Shown in pieces: positions 50,904 to 59,044 of a stretch of DNA of 64,000 bases (the stretch's first letter is position 1; each line of letters opens with the position of its first letter). The translations under genes were made by a program, and so were the position numbers. Origin of the DNA: Streptomyces humi (GTDB taxonomy: Bacteria > Actinomycetota > Actinomycetes > Streptomycetales > Streptomycetaceae); NCBI RefSeq assembly GCF_001005085.2, contig NZ_LBMU02000136.1, positions 1 to 64,000 on the forward strand, in the 5' to 3' direction. The notes under the pieces are model-generated. The model searched no databases, was not told where the DNA came from, and worked only from the letters and a program-made list of their open reading frames with translations.

Positions 50904-51998
50904 ATGAACGACCCGACGGCCGACACGACACGTCCGGCGCTTCCCGAAGGCCCCCGTCACAGGTCCCTCACCCGCCGCAGGTTCTGGCAGTTCGGCGCCG
51001 CCGCAGCAGTCACCGCCGGCGCGGCGTCGCTCCTGCAAGGCCAGTTCGCCGGCGCCGCGACCGCCGCCTCCTCGCAGGACTACTTCGACCGTGCCGCCAA
51101 GCTGGCCGGTGACAACCCGATCCTCACGGATCTCGTCAGCGCGCTCACCTCAGGTTTCACCGTTCCGCACCCGAGCGCGCCGGATCCGCTGAAGATCTTC
51201 GACGACGTCGCTGTGCTGAGCGTCGGATGGGTGTCCGCGACGGCCATCCTCACGTCTGGCGGAATCATCCTGATCGACTCCCTGACCTCGCCCACCGATG
51301 CGCAGGGGACCCTCGTCCCGGGCCTGAAGGCGCTCGGGGCGGACCCGTCGACGATCAAGTACGTCGTCGTCACCCACGCCCACGGCGACCACTTCGGCGG
51401 CGCCCAGTACCTCGCCGACACGTACGGCGCCCGGGTGATGATGGCGCCGGCTGACTGGACCACCCTGGCCACCAGCAATCCGGCCAACGCCCCTGCCCGG
51501 GACCTGGACATCACCGACGGCCAGCAGCTGACCCTGGGCGACACCACGATCACCCTCCACTACACCCCGGGCCACACCCCCGGCACCGTCTCCCCGATCT
51601 TCCCCGTCCACTGGCAGGGCACCGCACACACGGCGATGCTCTGGGGCGGCACCAACCCGCCCACCGCCACCGCGGACAAGCAGACGTACCTCTCCTCGGC
51701 CCGCACCTTCGGCTCTCTCATGAAGCGGGCCGGCGTCGACGTCGAACTGAGCAACCACCCGTTCTGCGACTACGGTCTGGAGCGCATGCAGGAGCTGAGC
51801 GGCGCGCCGGACACAGCCGACAACCCGTTCGTCGTCGGCACCGCCGACGCCCAGCTCTTCATGCAGGTCATGCGAACCATGGTGAACGGTCGCATCCTTC
51901 AGGACCAGGAGTCCTCGAGCTCCGCCGCCGCCAGCACCGCCACAACGGCTGTGGCGCTGGCCGGGACGAGCCCGGGCAGGGCCGGCTGCTACTGCTGA
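50904..51998 (+). CDS. Tat-exported metallo-beta-lactamase-fold hydrolase ending in Cys-X-Cys (MBL1)
   Basis: A 364-residue protein. The twin-arginine signal LTRRRFWQFGAAAAVTAGAA spans residues 26-45. The MBL core has THAHGDHFGGAQYLADTYGA (metal HxHxDH near 160), HYTPGHTPGTVSP (His near 222) and ELSNHPFCDYGLERM (His near 285). The C-terminus is Ser/Ala/Thr-rich and ends GRAGCYC. ATG at 50904 has AAGGAG 10 bp upstream. It acts outside the cytoplasmic membrane. The C-terminal Cys-X-Cys may bind metal, form a disulfide or be a modification site. It faces its paralogue MBL2 across a shared terminator. Confidence 0.88.
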   Translation: MNDPTADTTRPALPEGPRHRSLTRRRFWQFGAAAAVTAGAASLLQGQFAGAATAASSQDYFDRAAKLAGDNPILTDLVSALTSGFTVPHPSAPDPLKIFDDVAVLSVGWVSATAILTSGGIILIDSLTSPTDAQGTLVPGLKALGADPSTIKYVVVTHAHGDHFGGAQYLADTYGARVMMAPADWTTLATSNPANAPARDLDITDGQQLTLGDTTITLHYTPGHTPGTVSPIFPVHWQGTAHTAMLWGGTNPPTATADKQTYLSSARTFGSLMKRAGVDVELSNHPFCDYGLERMQELSGAPDTADNPFVVGTADAQLFMQVMRTMVNGRILQDQESSSSAAASTATTAVALAGTSPGRAGCYC

Positions 51999-52040
51999 CA
52001 GCCACACCCTTCCGAGCCGCCACCACGACGGCCCCGGTTC

Positions 52041-52072
52041 GAGGCGGAACCTGCTTGATCGGGTTCCGCCTC
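52041..52072. terminator. Bidirectional terminator between MBL1 and MBL2
   Basis: GAGGCGGAACC (52041-52051) and GGTTCCGCCTC (52062-52072) form a perfect 11-bp stem with a 10-nt loop, 43 bp after MBL1 and about 210 bp past the end of the convergent MBL2. No U-tract. The rest of the 287-bp interval shows no supported gene. Confidence 0.82.
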
Positions 52073-52285
52073 GTCCTCGTCGTCCAGGACCACGACGCAG
52101 TCCGACTCCTCGAAGCGGGAGCGGAGCGGATGTGGTGGCGGGGGCGGTCGTAGTCCAGTGACTCCCCGGTGGTGCAGCCCGGCGGTGCGCGGGTTCCCTG
52201 CGGGGTGGAGGGGCATTCGGGCGGGCTGTCGGCTGGGCGTGGCCGGTGCTGTCGTACCAGTCACGCCCAGCCGCTCACCTGGGCG

Positions 52286-53446
52286 TCAGCAGTTGCAGGC
52301 CCCCTTGTGGGTGGCCGTTGCGGCCACCGCCGCGCCGGTGGTGAACGCGGCGGTGGTGACCGTCGTGCTGGAGGACGAGGACTCCCCGTCCTCGAGGATG
52401 CGGCCGTTCAGCATGTCCTGCATGACCTCCATGAAGAGCTGGGTGTCCGAGGTGCCGACGACGAACGGGTTGTCGGTGCTGCTCAGTTCCGCCATGCGCT
52501 CCAGCCCGTAGTCGGCGAACGCGTGGTTGTTCAGTTCGACATCGACGCCCTGCTGCGACATCGTCGAGGCGAAGCTGATCGCGGAGGAGAGGTAGGTCTC
52601 CTTGTCGGCGGTGGCGGTGGGCACGCCGGTGCCGCCCCACAGCATCGCCGTGTGCGCGGCGTTCTGCCAGGTGACGGGGAAGATCGCGGAGACGGTGCCG
52701 GGCGTGTGGCCCGGCGTGTAGTGAAGGGTGATCGTGGTGTCGCCGAGGGTCAGCCGCTCGCCGTCGCTGATGTCCAGATCCCGGGTCGGGATGTTGGACC
52801 CCGAACTGCCGGCGAGGGTGGTCCAGTCGGTCGGTGACATCATCACGCGGGCGCCGTAGGTGTCGGCGAGGTACTGGGCGCCCGCGTAGTGGTCGGGGTG
52901 GGCGTGGGTGACGACCACGTACTTGATCGTCGACGGATCGTAGCCGAGGGTCTGTAGCCCGGCGGCGATGGTGTTCTCGGCGTCGCTGGGCGAGGTGAGG
53001 GAGTCGATGAGGATGATTCCGTCAGACGTGAGGATCGCCGTCGCGGACACCCAGCCGACGCTCAGCACCGCGACGTCGTCGAAGATCATCGTCGGGTCGG
53101 GCGCGTCCGGGTGCGGCGGGGTGAAGCCGGAGGTGAGCGTGGTGACGAGGTCCGTCAGGATCGGGTTGGTGCCGGCCAGCGCGGAAGCCTCGTCGAAGTA
53201 GTACGTCGACGTCGTACCACCGCTGCTCGTGCTGGAGGGGCTGCTGGTGGGAGTGCTGGAGGCAGTGCTCGACGGCTTGCCCGAGGGCCTGGACGTGGCG
53301 GCTCCGGCGGAGTTTCCCGGAAGGAAGGTCGCTGCGCCGACGGTGAGCGCCGCGGCGGCGCCGACCTGCCAGAAGCGGCGGCGTGTGACGGATCCGGGGT
53401 CCGGGGAGACAGCCGGCTGGGTGCCGTTGGTCTGCGGCTCATTCAT
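52286..53446 (-). CDS. Tat-exported metallo-beta-lactamase-fold hydrolase ending in Cys-X-Cys (MBL2)
   Basis: A 386-residue paralogue of MBL1. The Tat signal is VTRRRFWQVGAAAALTVGAA, followed by a Ser/Thr/Pro linker of about 30 residues absent from MBL1. The MBL core keeps THAHPDHYAGAQYLADTYGA, HYTPGHTPGTVSA and ELNNHAFADYGLERM. It ends HKGACNC. The leader AAGGAGCCGCACAC before the ATG resembles AAGGAGCCACAACCAC before MBL1. About 65-70% of the core residues look identical by eye. It is the second gene behind the 49-residue peptide, 182 bp later. Confidence 0.88.
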   Translation of the reverse strand: MNEPQTNGTQPAVSPDPGSVTRRRFWQVGAAAALTVGAATFLPGNSAGAATSRPSGKPSSTASSTPTSSPSSTSSGGTTSTYYFDEASALAGTNPILTDLVTTLTSGFTPPHPDAPDPTMIFDDVAVLSVGWVSATAILTSDGIILIDSLTSPSDAENTIAAGLQTLGYDPSTIKYVVVTHAHPDHYAGAQYLADTYGARVMMSPTDWTTLAGSSGSNIPTRDLDISDGERLTLGDTTITLHYTPGHTPGTVSAIFPVTWQNAAHTAMLWGGTGVPTATADKETYLSSAISFASTMSQQGVDVELNNHAFADYGLERMAELSSTDNPFVVGTSDTQLFMEVMQDMLNGRILEDGESSSSSTTVTTAAFTTGAAVAATATHKGACNC

Positions 53447-53628
53447 GTGTGCGGCTCCTTGCTGGTGAAAGGGTTCGGATCGCCTCGCGGTCGCCCGGCG
53501 TTCTTCGGAGCGGCGCGGAACGGCGAGGACGGAAAGGGGGCGCCGCGGTAGCGGGCGCCAGTGGGCGACATCCCTGCGACCGGAGCGGACCGCGGGCCCT
53601 GGGTCAGGAGAGGCTGCCGACGGGGTGG

Positions 53629-53778
53629 TCAGGCGGTGCGGTCGGGCGCGGGCCGGTCGGTTCTGTGGGGCGGGGTGTCGAACAGCGCCGGCCCCGCCGG
53701 AGTGCGGGTGAAGCGGCGCCGGTCGGGACGGCCGGAGTGCTGCGCTGCGTGGATCGTCGTGATGTCCAGAACGGTCAC
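53629..53778 (-). CDS. 49-residue peptide sharing its N-terminus with the class II aldolase
   Basis: A GTG start at 53778 with AAGGAG 7 bp upstream encodes MTVLDITTIHAAQHSGRPDR and a Pro/Arg/Thr-rich remainder. The first six residues, the ribosome-binding site and the upstream promoter module match those of the aldolase gene at 48585. After residue 6 the resemblance ends. It may be a truncated copy of an operon's first gene, retained as a translated leader before MBL2, or a genuine small peptide. No Cys, Ser-rich core or leader/core boundary typical of modified peptides is seen. Confidence 0.5.
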   Translation of the reverse strand: MTVLDITTIHAAQHSGRPDRRRFTRTPAGPALFDTPPHRTDRPAPDRTA

Positions 53779-53837
53779 TGCCGTGCTCCTTGATCGCTCC
53801 AGGGCATCGTCGGAGATGAGGCGGTGCCTTCGGTGTG

Positions 53838-53877
53838 CAGGAGCATGGGGGCGCGGCCATACGCAGGCCAATGTCGA
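53838..53877 (-). promoter_or_regulatory. Promoter module copy 2 (TCGACATTGGCC-N19-ATGCTCCTG)
   Basis: On the minus strand the 12-mer TCGACATTGGCC (53877-53866) is identical to that at 48478, followed by the same 19-bp spacing and ATGCTCCTGCACACCGAAG. The leader then diverges but ends with CAAGGAGCACGGCAGTGAC, close to the first copy. It drives the peptide and MBL2. Confidence 0.65.
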
Positions 53878-53912
53878 AGGCGACAGTGAATGTGTTCCCA
53901 CCGTGGCTGATG

Positions 53913-54039
53913 CGACATTGCGTCAGTTCTGGCTGCTGGCGGGACGATGTGCCGCGCCAGCGGGGGAGCCGCGCGGGAGCGGCGACCGGTACCCACGGGG
54001 ATACCCGCGCACTCAAGGTAGACGCATCAACTATATTGA
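53913..54039 (+). promoter_or_regulatory. Control region of poxB
   Basis: The plus strand carries another CGACATTG at 53913-53920, back to back with the copy for the MBL2 unit. An AT-rich dyad TCAA-CTATA-TTGA lies at 54027-54039; TATATT within it is the best -10 candidate before poxB, whose ATG is at 54094. This suggests shared regulation of the divergent poxB and MBL2 units. Confidence 0.45.
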
Positions 54040-54093
54040 GGCTGTCGAGAGTCACCTGGCACGGGTGTGCAGCCCGAGGGGAGTAGCGCGTCG

Positions 54094-55833
54094 ATGCGGA
54101 ACCTGAACGTAGCCCAGCAGCTGGTGGACATCCTGCGTCAGGCGGGCGTGGAGCGGATCTACGGCGTCGTGGGCGACAGCCTGAACTCGGTGGTCGACGC
54201 GGTGCGGCGCACCGACGGCATCGAGTGGGTGCACGTCCGCAACGAGGAGGCCGCCGCGTTCGCCGCGGCGGCCGATGCCCAGTTGACCGGCAGGCTCGCG
54301 GTGTGCGCCGGCAGCTGCGGCCCCGGAAACACCCACCTGATCCAGGGGCTGTACGACGCGAACCGTTCCGGGGCGCCCGTCCTGGCGCTCGCCTCGCACA
54401 TCCCCTCCCGCCAGATCGGCACCGGCTTCTTCCAGGAGACGCACCCGGAGCGGCTGTTCACCGAGTGCAGCGACTACTGCGAGATGATCGGCACCCCGGA
54501 GCAGATGCCCCGGGTGCTGCGCATCGCCATGCAGCGGGCCGTGGGCAACAACGCGGTGTCGGTCCTCGTCATACCGGGCGACGTCGCACACGCCGAGGCC
54601 AGCCACCCGACCGGGGCCGGCGACCTGGTCACCGAGCTCGGCCGGGTCGTCCCGCCGGACAGCCAGGTACGCGCGCTGGCGGAGAGGCTGAACGCCGCAC
54701 GCAAGGTCATGCTGTTCTGCGGCGCCGGAGTCCGCGACGCCCACGCCGAGGTGATGGCCCTCGCCGAGAAGACCGCCGCCCCGATCGGGCACACCCTGCG
54801 CGGCAAGGAGTGGATCCAGTACGACAACCCGTACGACGTCGGCATGAGCGGACTGCTGGGCTACGGAGCCTGCTTCGAGGCGATGCACGAGGCCGACCTG
54901 GTTGTACTGCTGGGCACCGACTTCCCCTACAACGACTTCCTGCCGCAGGCGCGAACCGTGCAGATCGACCACGACGCGGGCCGCCTCGGCCGCCGCAGCG
55001 TACTGGAACTGGGCGTGCACGGCGACGTACGGGAGACGTTGCGTGCCGTGCTGCCGTTGGTCGAGGCGGAGGGGGACCGCGCCTACCTGGACCGGATGCT
55101 GCACAAACACGCCAGGCAACTGGAGACGGTGGTCTCCGCCTACACCCACGACGTCGAGCGGCACCTGCCCATCCACCCCGAGTACGCGGCCGCGGTCCTG
55201 GACGAACTCGCCGCCGACGACGCGGTGTTCACCGTGGACACCGGCATGTCCAACGTCTGGGCGGCGCGCTATGTGACTCCCAACGGGCGGCGCCGGGTGA
55301 TCGGTTCGTTCCTGCACGGCACGATGGCCAACGCGCTGCCGCACGCCATCGGCGCGCAGTTCGCCTACCCCGGCCGCCAGGTGATCTCGATGTCCGGGGA
55401 CGGCGGACTGGGCATGCTGATGGGCGAGTTGCTGACGGTGAAACTGCACGACCTGCCGGTGAAGACCATCGTCTTCAACAACTCCTCCCTCGGCATGGTG
55501 AAACTGGAGATGCTGGTGGAGGGGCTGCCCGAACACGAGACCGACCACGGGCCGGTGGACTACGCGGCGATCGCCCGCGGGGCGGGAATCGAGGCTGTCC
55601 GCATCGAACGCCCGGAGGATGTCGTCGAGGGCCTCAAGCATGCGCTCGCCCATGACGGACCGTTCCTCGTCGACCTGGTGACCGACCCCAACGCACTGTC
55701 GATCCCGCCGCACATCTCGGCCGCCCAGGTCAAGGGGTTCGCCTTCGCGGCGGGCCGGACCGTGCTCGACGGCGGCGTCGGCAGGATGCTCGACCTGGCC
55801 CGCGCCAACCTGCGCAACATACCGCGCCCCTGA
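54094..55833 (+). CDS. poxB: Pyruvate:quinone oxidoreductase (pyruvate dehydrogenase, PoxB-type)
   Basis: A 579-residue thiamine-diphosphate- and FAD-dependent enzyme that decarboxylates pyruvate to acetate and passes electrons to quinone at the membrane. Features: catalytic Glu in WVHVRNEEAAAFAAAADAQL near residue 50, the FAD domain LFCGAGVRDAHAEVMALAEK near 210, and ThDP motif SMSGDGGLGMLMGELLTV to NNSSLGMVKLEM (GDG...NN, residues 435-465). GAGGGGAG lies upstream of the ATG at 54094. The C-terminal peptide keeps the amphipathic membrane-binding length. It is divergent from the MBL2 unit. Confidence 0.9.
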   Translation: MRNLNVAQQLVDILRQAGVERIYGVVGDSLNSVVDAVRRTDGIEWVHVRNEEAAAFAAAADAQLTGRLAVCAGSCGPGNTHLIQGLYDANRSGAPVLALASHIPSRQIGTGFFQETHPERLFTECSDYCEMIGTPEQMPRVLRIAMQRAVGNNAVSVLVIPGDVAHAEASHPTGAGDLVTELGRVVPPDSQVRALAERLNAARKVMLFCGAGVRDAHAEVMALAEKTAAPIGHTLRGKEWIQYDNPYDVGMSGLLGYGACFEAMHEADLVVLLGTDFPYNDFLPQARTVQIDHDAGRLGRRSVLELGVHGDVRETLRAVLPLVEAEGDRAYLDRMLHKHARQLETVVSAYTHDVERHLPIHPEYAAAVLDELAADDAVFTVDTGMSNVWAARYVTPNGRRRVIGSFLHGTMANALPHAIGAQFAYPGRQVISMSGDGGLGMLMGELLTVKLHDLPVKTIVFNNSSLGMVKLEMLVEGLPEHETDHGPVDYAAIARGAGIEAVRIERPEDVVEGLKHALAHDGPFLVDLVTDPNALSIPPHISAAQVKGFAFAAGRTVLDGGVGRMLDLARANLRNIPRP

Positions 55834-56007
55834 CGTCCGCGGCGCTGTGTCATCCGGCGTCACGCGGCCGGCACGGACCGGTGGGCCGTGCCGGCCAGGC
55901 AAGGGCGACACATCAACCGTGAGCGGCGGCCCGCGCATCAAGGACGGCTCTTCCGCACTCCGTCTCCGGAAAGCGGAAGAGCATCGCGCGCGGTTCCGTC
56001 CACGGTG

Positions 56008-56666
56008 TCAGCTCGCGAGGAGGTCACGGACCATCGGGAGCACCCTGGTGCCGTACAGCTCGACGGCGCGCAGGCGGGCGCTGATCGACTGGTTGCCGTA
56101 CATGAGGTCGAAGCGGCCGACGTCGAGGGTCTTGATGGCACGGGCCATCTTGCGGGCCACCGTCTCCGGGGCGCCTACGTAGAGGGAACCGTGCTCGATC
56201 TCGGACAGCGGGAAACCGTAGTGCGCGGTGCGGATGACCGACTGGGGCGAACCGCCGACGCCCACCCAGGTGCTCAGACGCCCGGACTCGGTCTTGGGGA
56301 AGACGTCGGCGTTCTCCACGGCAGCCCGCTTGGTGCCGCTCCAGGTGACGGGCCTCTCCTCCAGCAGCTTGGCGAAGAGTTCGATCTTCTCTTCGAACAG
56401 CACGTCGTAGTCGGCGAGGTCGTAACCGAAGAGAGGGAACGACTCGGTGAAGGAGCCGCGTCCGAGGATCACTTCGGCCCGGCCTTCGGACAGCGCGTCC
56501 ACGGTCGCGAAGCGCTGGAACACGCGGACCGGATCGTCGGAGCTGAGGACGGTCACGCCGGAGCTCAGACGGATCCGGCTGGTGCGGGTGGCGATCCCGG
56601 CGGGGTGCCGGAGTCGTCCGCCGGTACATCCCCGAACGTATCGAGGCCGAAGACGAGATCAGACAT
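56008..56666 (-). pseudogene. Decayed luciferase-like (LLM class) flavin monooxygenase
   Basis: Translation from the ATG at 56666 gives MSDLVFGLDTFGDVPADDSG, the normal start of this family, but meets a stop after about 34 residues. The family sequence resumes in another frame at about 56605 (IATRTSRIRLSSGVTVLSSD) and continues to 56008. Two blocks are missing relative to the usual length of about 340: roughly 50 residues between the two pieces and roughly 90 between HYGFPL and EIEHGSLYVG. The remaining parts (ILGRGSFTESFPLFGYDLAD, VGVGGSPQSVIRTAHYG) are well preserved, so decay is recent. Confidence 0.82.
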
Positions 56667-56692
56667 GGCGAGACTCCCGCACAGGGCGATTG

Positions 56693-56732
56693 TTGACGTA
56701 TCAATCATTCGGAAATGTCATTGATGTGTCAA
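56693..56732. promoter_or_regulatory. Paired TTGA-N4-TCAA palindromes upstream of the monooxygenase remnant
   Basis: TTGACGTATCAA at 56693-56704 and TTGATGTGTCAA at 56721-56732, centres 28 bp apart, directly before the remnant's start codon. The type of palindrome fits a small dimeric repressor such as a MarR or TetR protein. The target gene is broken, so the sites may be relics. Confidence 0.6.
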
Positions 56733-57310
56733 CTTGCTGCTGGATGCGTCGGCGGCGAGGGAGCTGGATCCGGCGGCCCGCTGATCCGCGGCGCTCCCGC
56801 GCGCCGGGCGGCCGTGGACGTCGTCGCTCCCTGCGTCGGCGCAGCGCCGATCTTTGCGGAAGCAATGATGTGGACGTATGAACGCACGCCATCGCGCCAA
56901 GCCGTGGCGGCTGCTGATCCCGTTCGGTAGCAGTCACGCCTAGTGAAGCTTGGGGGTGTGCATCGAATGTGCGTTCTTCCGTGCGCGAGCCGAGCGCAGG
57001 GTGACGGGCCTGGTGTGATGCAGAACACTTTCGATATGCGCAGGGGTGTTCGCTTTGCTGTCCGGTCGGGTTGAGCCTGGTCAGAAGGCTACCGACGGTG
57101 ACTAGCAGTGCTTGTTGAAGATTGCAGCACGGTGCGGGCCGGAGCTCCCGGCAATTTTTCCCGGGTGTGCATGAGTGATCGACCACATGAACCACTTAGG
57201 TAGGTCTCAGGCCCAACGGGCCGTCGGCGCGCACGAGTTGGCGCCGGTCCCAGCCGACCCTCAATGGAGAGGAAACGCCTGCCCATGTGCTGTGCCGCCG
57301 GGAGGCCTGT
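56733..57310. other. Gene-poor interval before the sigma factor gene
   Basis: These 578 bp have lower GC in places (about 56930-57200) than the surroundings and contain no reading frame with coding bias and a ribosome-binding site. The right end must hold the sigma-factor promoter; no clear AAC/CGT-spaced ECF promoter was found. It may include debris of a lost gene. Confidence 0.45.
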
Positions 57311-57934
57311 GTGAGTCACGACGACGCCCCAGAGGGCACTCCAGACGCTGAGCCGCGTTCCGCACTCTCACAGTCCATGTTCCTGCCGCTGGACCTGCCG
57401 CTGGACTTCGAGGCCTTCTACCTCGGGCACCAGGAGCCGTTCCATGCCTACGCGGAAGTCCACTTCGGGACCCGCGAGGTGGCCGAAGAGGTCATACACG
57501 AGGTCTTCCTCCAGATCCACGCGGGCTGGACGGAACTGCTGAGCTCCGGCTCGCTGGAGCAGGGCGCCTGGGCGATCATGCGGCGGGCCGTGCACGACCG
57601 CCTCGATCGCGAGGGCCGCGCACCGGCGTTCGTCATCAACGGACCCATCGCCCAGGCGCTCGCCCCGGCACTCGCCACGGCCCGGGACAAACTACAGAAG
57701 ATGGAGTCGACCAGCGGCCTGTACGAGGCGATCTCGGAACTGCCCAACCGCCAGTTCGAAGTGATCGTGCTGCGTTACATCCTCGGCTACCCCACCGCCA
57801 AGGTCGCCTGGTACGTCGGCATCGACGAACGCACCGTCGGCCACCACCTGCGCCGCGGGAAGGAACGCCTGCGCGTCAAGCTCGGCCTGCCCGACGAACA
57901 CAAGAAGCGCCACCCGAAGGGGGAGCGACCGTGA
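57311..57934 (+). CDS. ECF-type RNA polymerase sigma factor
   Basis: A 207-residue sigma-70-family protein: a region 2-like helix bundle (FEAFYLGHQEPFHAYAEVHF, REVAEEVIHEVFLQIHAGW, residues 35-80) and a region 4 helix-turn-helix (ISELPNRQFEVIVLRYILGY, then YVGIDERTVGHHLRRGKERL, residues 145-195). GTG start at 57311 has GGAGG 5 bp upstream. It overlaps the following gene by 4 bp (GTGA). No anti-sigma factor with zinc motif is adjacent; the partner gene product may take that role. Confidence 0.82.
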   Translation: MSHDDAPEGTPDAEPRSALSQSMFLPLDLPLDFEAFYLGHQEPFHAYAEVHFGTREVAEEVIHEVFLQIHAGWTELLSSGSLEQGAWAIMRRAVHDRLDREGRAPAFVINGPIAQALAPALATARDKLQKMESTSGLYEAISELPNRQFEVIVLRYILGYPTAKVAWYVGIDERTVGHHLRRGKERLRVKLGLPDEHKKRHPKGERP

Positions 57935-58602
57935 TCACCACACTCGATGCCCTGCTGAACGAGGTCCGGCTGCCCGCCACGGCCCCGCGCCGGTTCGACG
58001 TCGCCGCCGGCCTGCGCCGGCTCGCCGCCGACGCGGGCCGGCGCACCCCGGCCACGGAGATAGCCCGCGCCGCCCAGGCCGGCCAGCGCCTGGGCGTGGT
58101 GTGCCGGTGGGTTCTCAACGAACCGGCCGTCGCCGACCACGTCGCCAAGATCGCCGAAGGCCCCGAGCGCGGCCCGCTGACGGAGGAACACCTGGACGTC
58201 GACGGCGCCCTCGCCTTCGCCTGCCTGCTCTATTTGACCCGCCATCCCGAGTCCGCCCAGTTCTGGTGGCAGCTCGCCGCCGGCGCCGGCAGCCGCGCCG
58301 CCGCCTACTGCCTGCACCTGCACCACCTGGCCCTCGGCGAGTCCAAGCGGGCCCGGCACTGGTTCCACCAGCTCACCCACTCCATGGCCGACACCGCACC
58401 GCCCGACGCCGCGTTCCTCGAAGGGCTGGAGCTGTTCGCCCGCTACGTCCGCACCAACGGCTCCACCGCGCTGGCCCCCACCTGCCGTCTCGAGCACGAG
58501 GTCGACCGGCTCGCCGCACGCACTCCCGGCCGCTCCGTGATCGTCGCCCGGCCCGACCGGCAACTTGTCGACCGGTTGCAGGAGTTCGCCGCCGACCGCT
58601 GA
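57931..58602 (+). CDS. Sigma-factor partner protein, helical, unknown
   Basis: A 223-residue, largely helical protein. Its N-terminus (MITTLDALLNEVRLPATAPR) is followed by Sel1/TPR-like helices: LAFACLLYLTRHPESAQFWW near 92, AAAYCLHLHHLALGESKRAR near 124. There is no membrane segment or zinc-binding HxxxCxxC motif, so it is not a classical anti-sigma factor. Tight coupling (GTGA) with the sigma gene suggests it binds or modulates it. Pairs like this recur in Streptomyces, but I know no proven function. Confidence 0.6.
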   Translation: MITTLDALLNEVRLPATAPRRFDVAAGLRRLAADAGRRTPATEIARAAQAGQRLGVVCRWVLNEPAVADHVAKIAEGPERGPLTEEHLDVDGALAFACLLYLTRHPESAQFWWQLAAGAGSRAAAYCLHLHHLALGESKRARHWFHQLTHSMADTAPPDAAFLEGLELFARYVRTNGSTALAPTCRLEHEVDRLAARTPGRSVIVARPDRQLVDRLQEFAADR

Positions 58603-58720
58603 ACCGGCCCGGCACGCGAGGAAGAGAAAGAAGGAGGGGAGTCCCGTACCGGCCACCGGTTCCGAGGCCACCGGCCGGGCGGACTCCCCACCACGACGCC
58701 ATACGAAAGGGACGCCTTCC

Positions 58721-58990
58721 ATGTACCTTAGCCCCCGCCCGCCCCTGCCGGACAAGAACCAGCCGACTGCCCCACCACGCACCCTGCCGCGCGCCACCCG
58801 CCACCGCACCGAACCCGGCCTCATCGGCGTCGTGGTCCTCCTGCCGTGTCACCACCCCTGCTGCGCTCCCCTCCGGGGGATCACATCGGCGCAGCCTGCC
58901 GTCTCCATCCGCGGGGTGAGCGACACCGAAGCGCTTCAGCAGGCCGCCCGGCCCCGCGGCGCCAAGGCGATGTGGCCTTCCCGCCCGTGA
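58721..58990 (+). CDS. Small protein with His/Cys cluster after the sigma pair
   Basis: An 89-residue frame starting at ATG 58721 with GGGA upstream. The middle holds a short hydrophobic stretch ending in LLPCHHPCC, a dense His/Cys cluster that could bind metal. Flanks are Pro- and Arg-rich. It follows the sigma partner gene by 118 bp on the same strand. It could be a third gene of that unit or a non-coding frame; evidence is modest. Confidence 0.4.
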   Translation: MYLSPRPPLPDKNQPTAPPRTLPRATRHRTEPGLIGVVVLLPCHHPCCAPLRGITSAQPAVSIRGVSDTEALQQAARPRGAKAMWPSRP

Positions 58991-59044
58991 CTCACGTACG
59001 TGGCCGCCGCAGGAACCCTCCGGCGGCCACGTACGAGACCGCGA

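Noticed and set aside
51989..52264. Minus-strand 91-residue frame ending GCGCQQ, overlapping the MBL1 3' end
   Set aside because: Its Cys-rich end is the antisense of the MBL1 C-terminus and it spans the terminator stem; no ribosome-binding site supports it.
53629..53778. RiPP precursor peptide
   Set aside because: No Cys/Ser/Thr-rich core or leader/core junction, and no modifying enzyme nearby; its start matches that of the aldolase gene, pointing to a duplicated gene start.
57190..57225. ECF-type promoter (AACC ... CGTC) for autoregulation of the sigma gene
   Set aside because: The two elements are 28 bp apart instead of about 16-17 bp.
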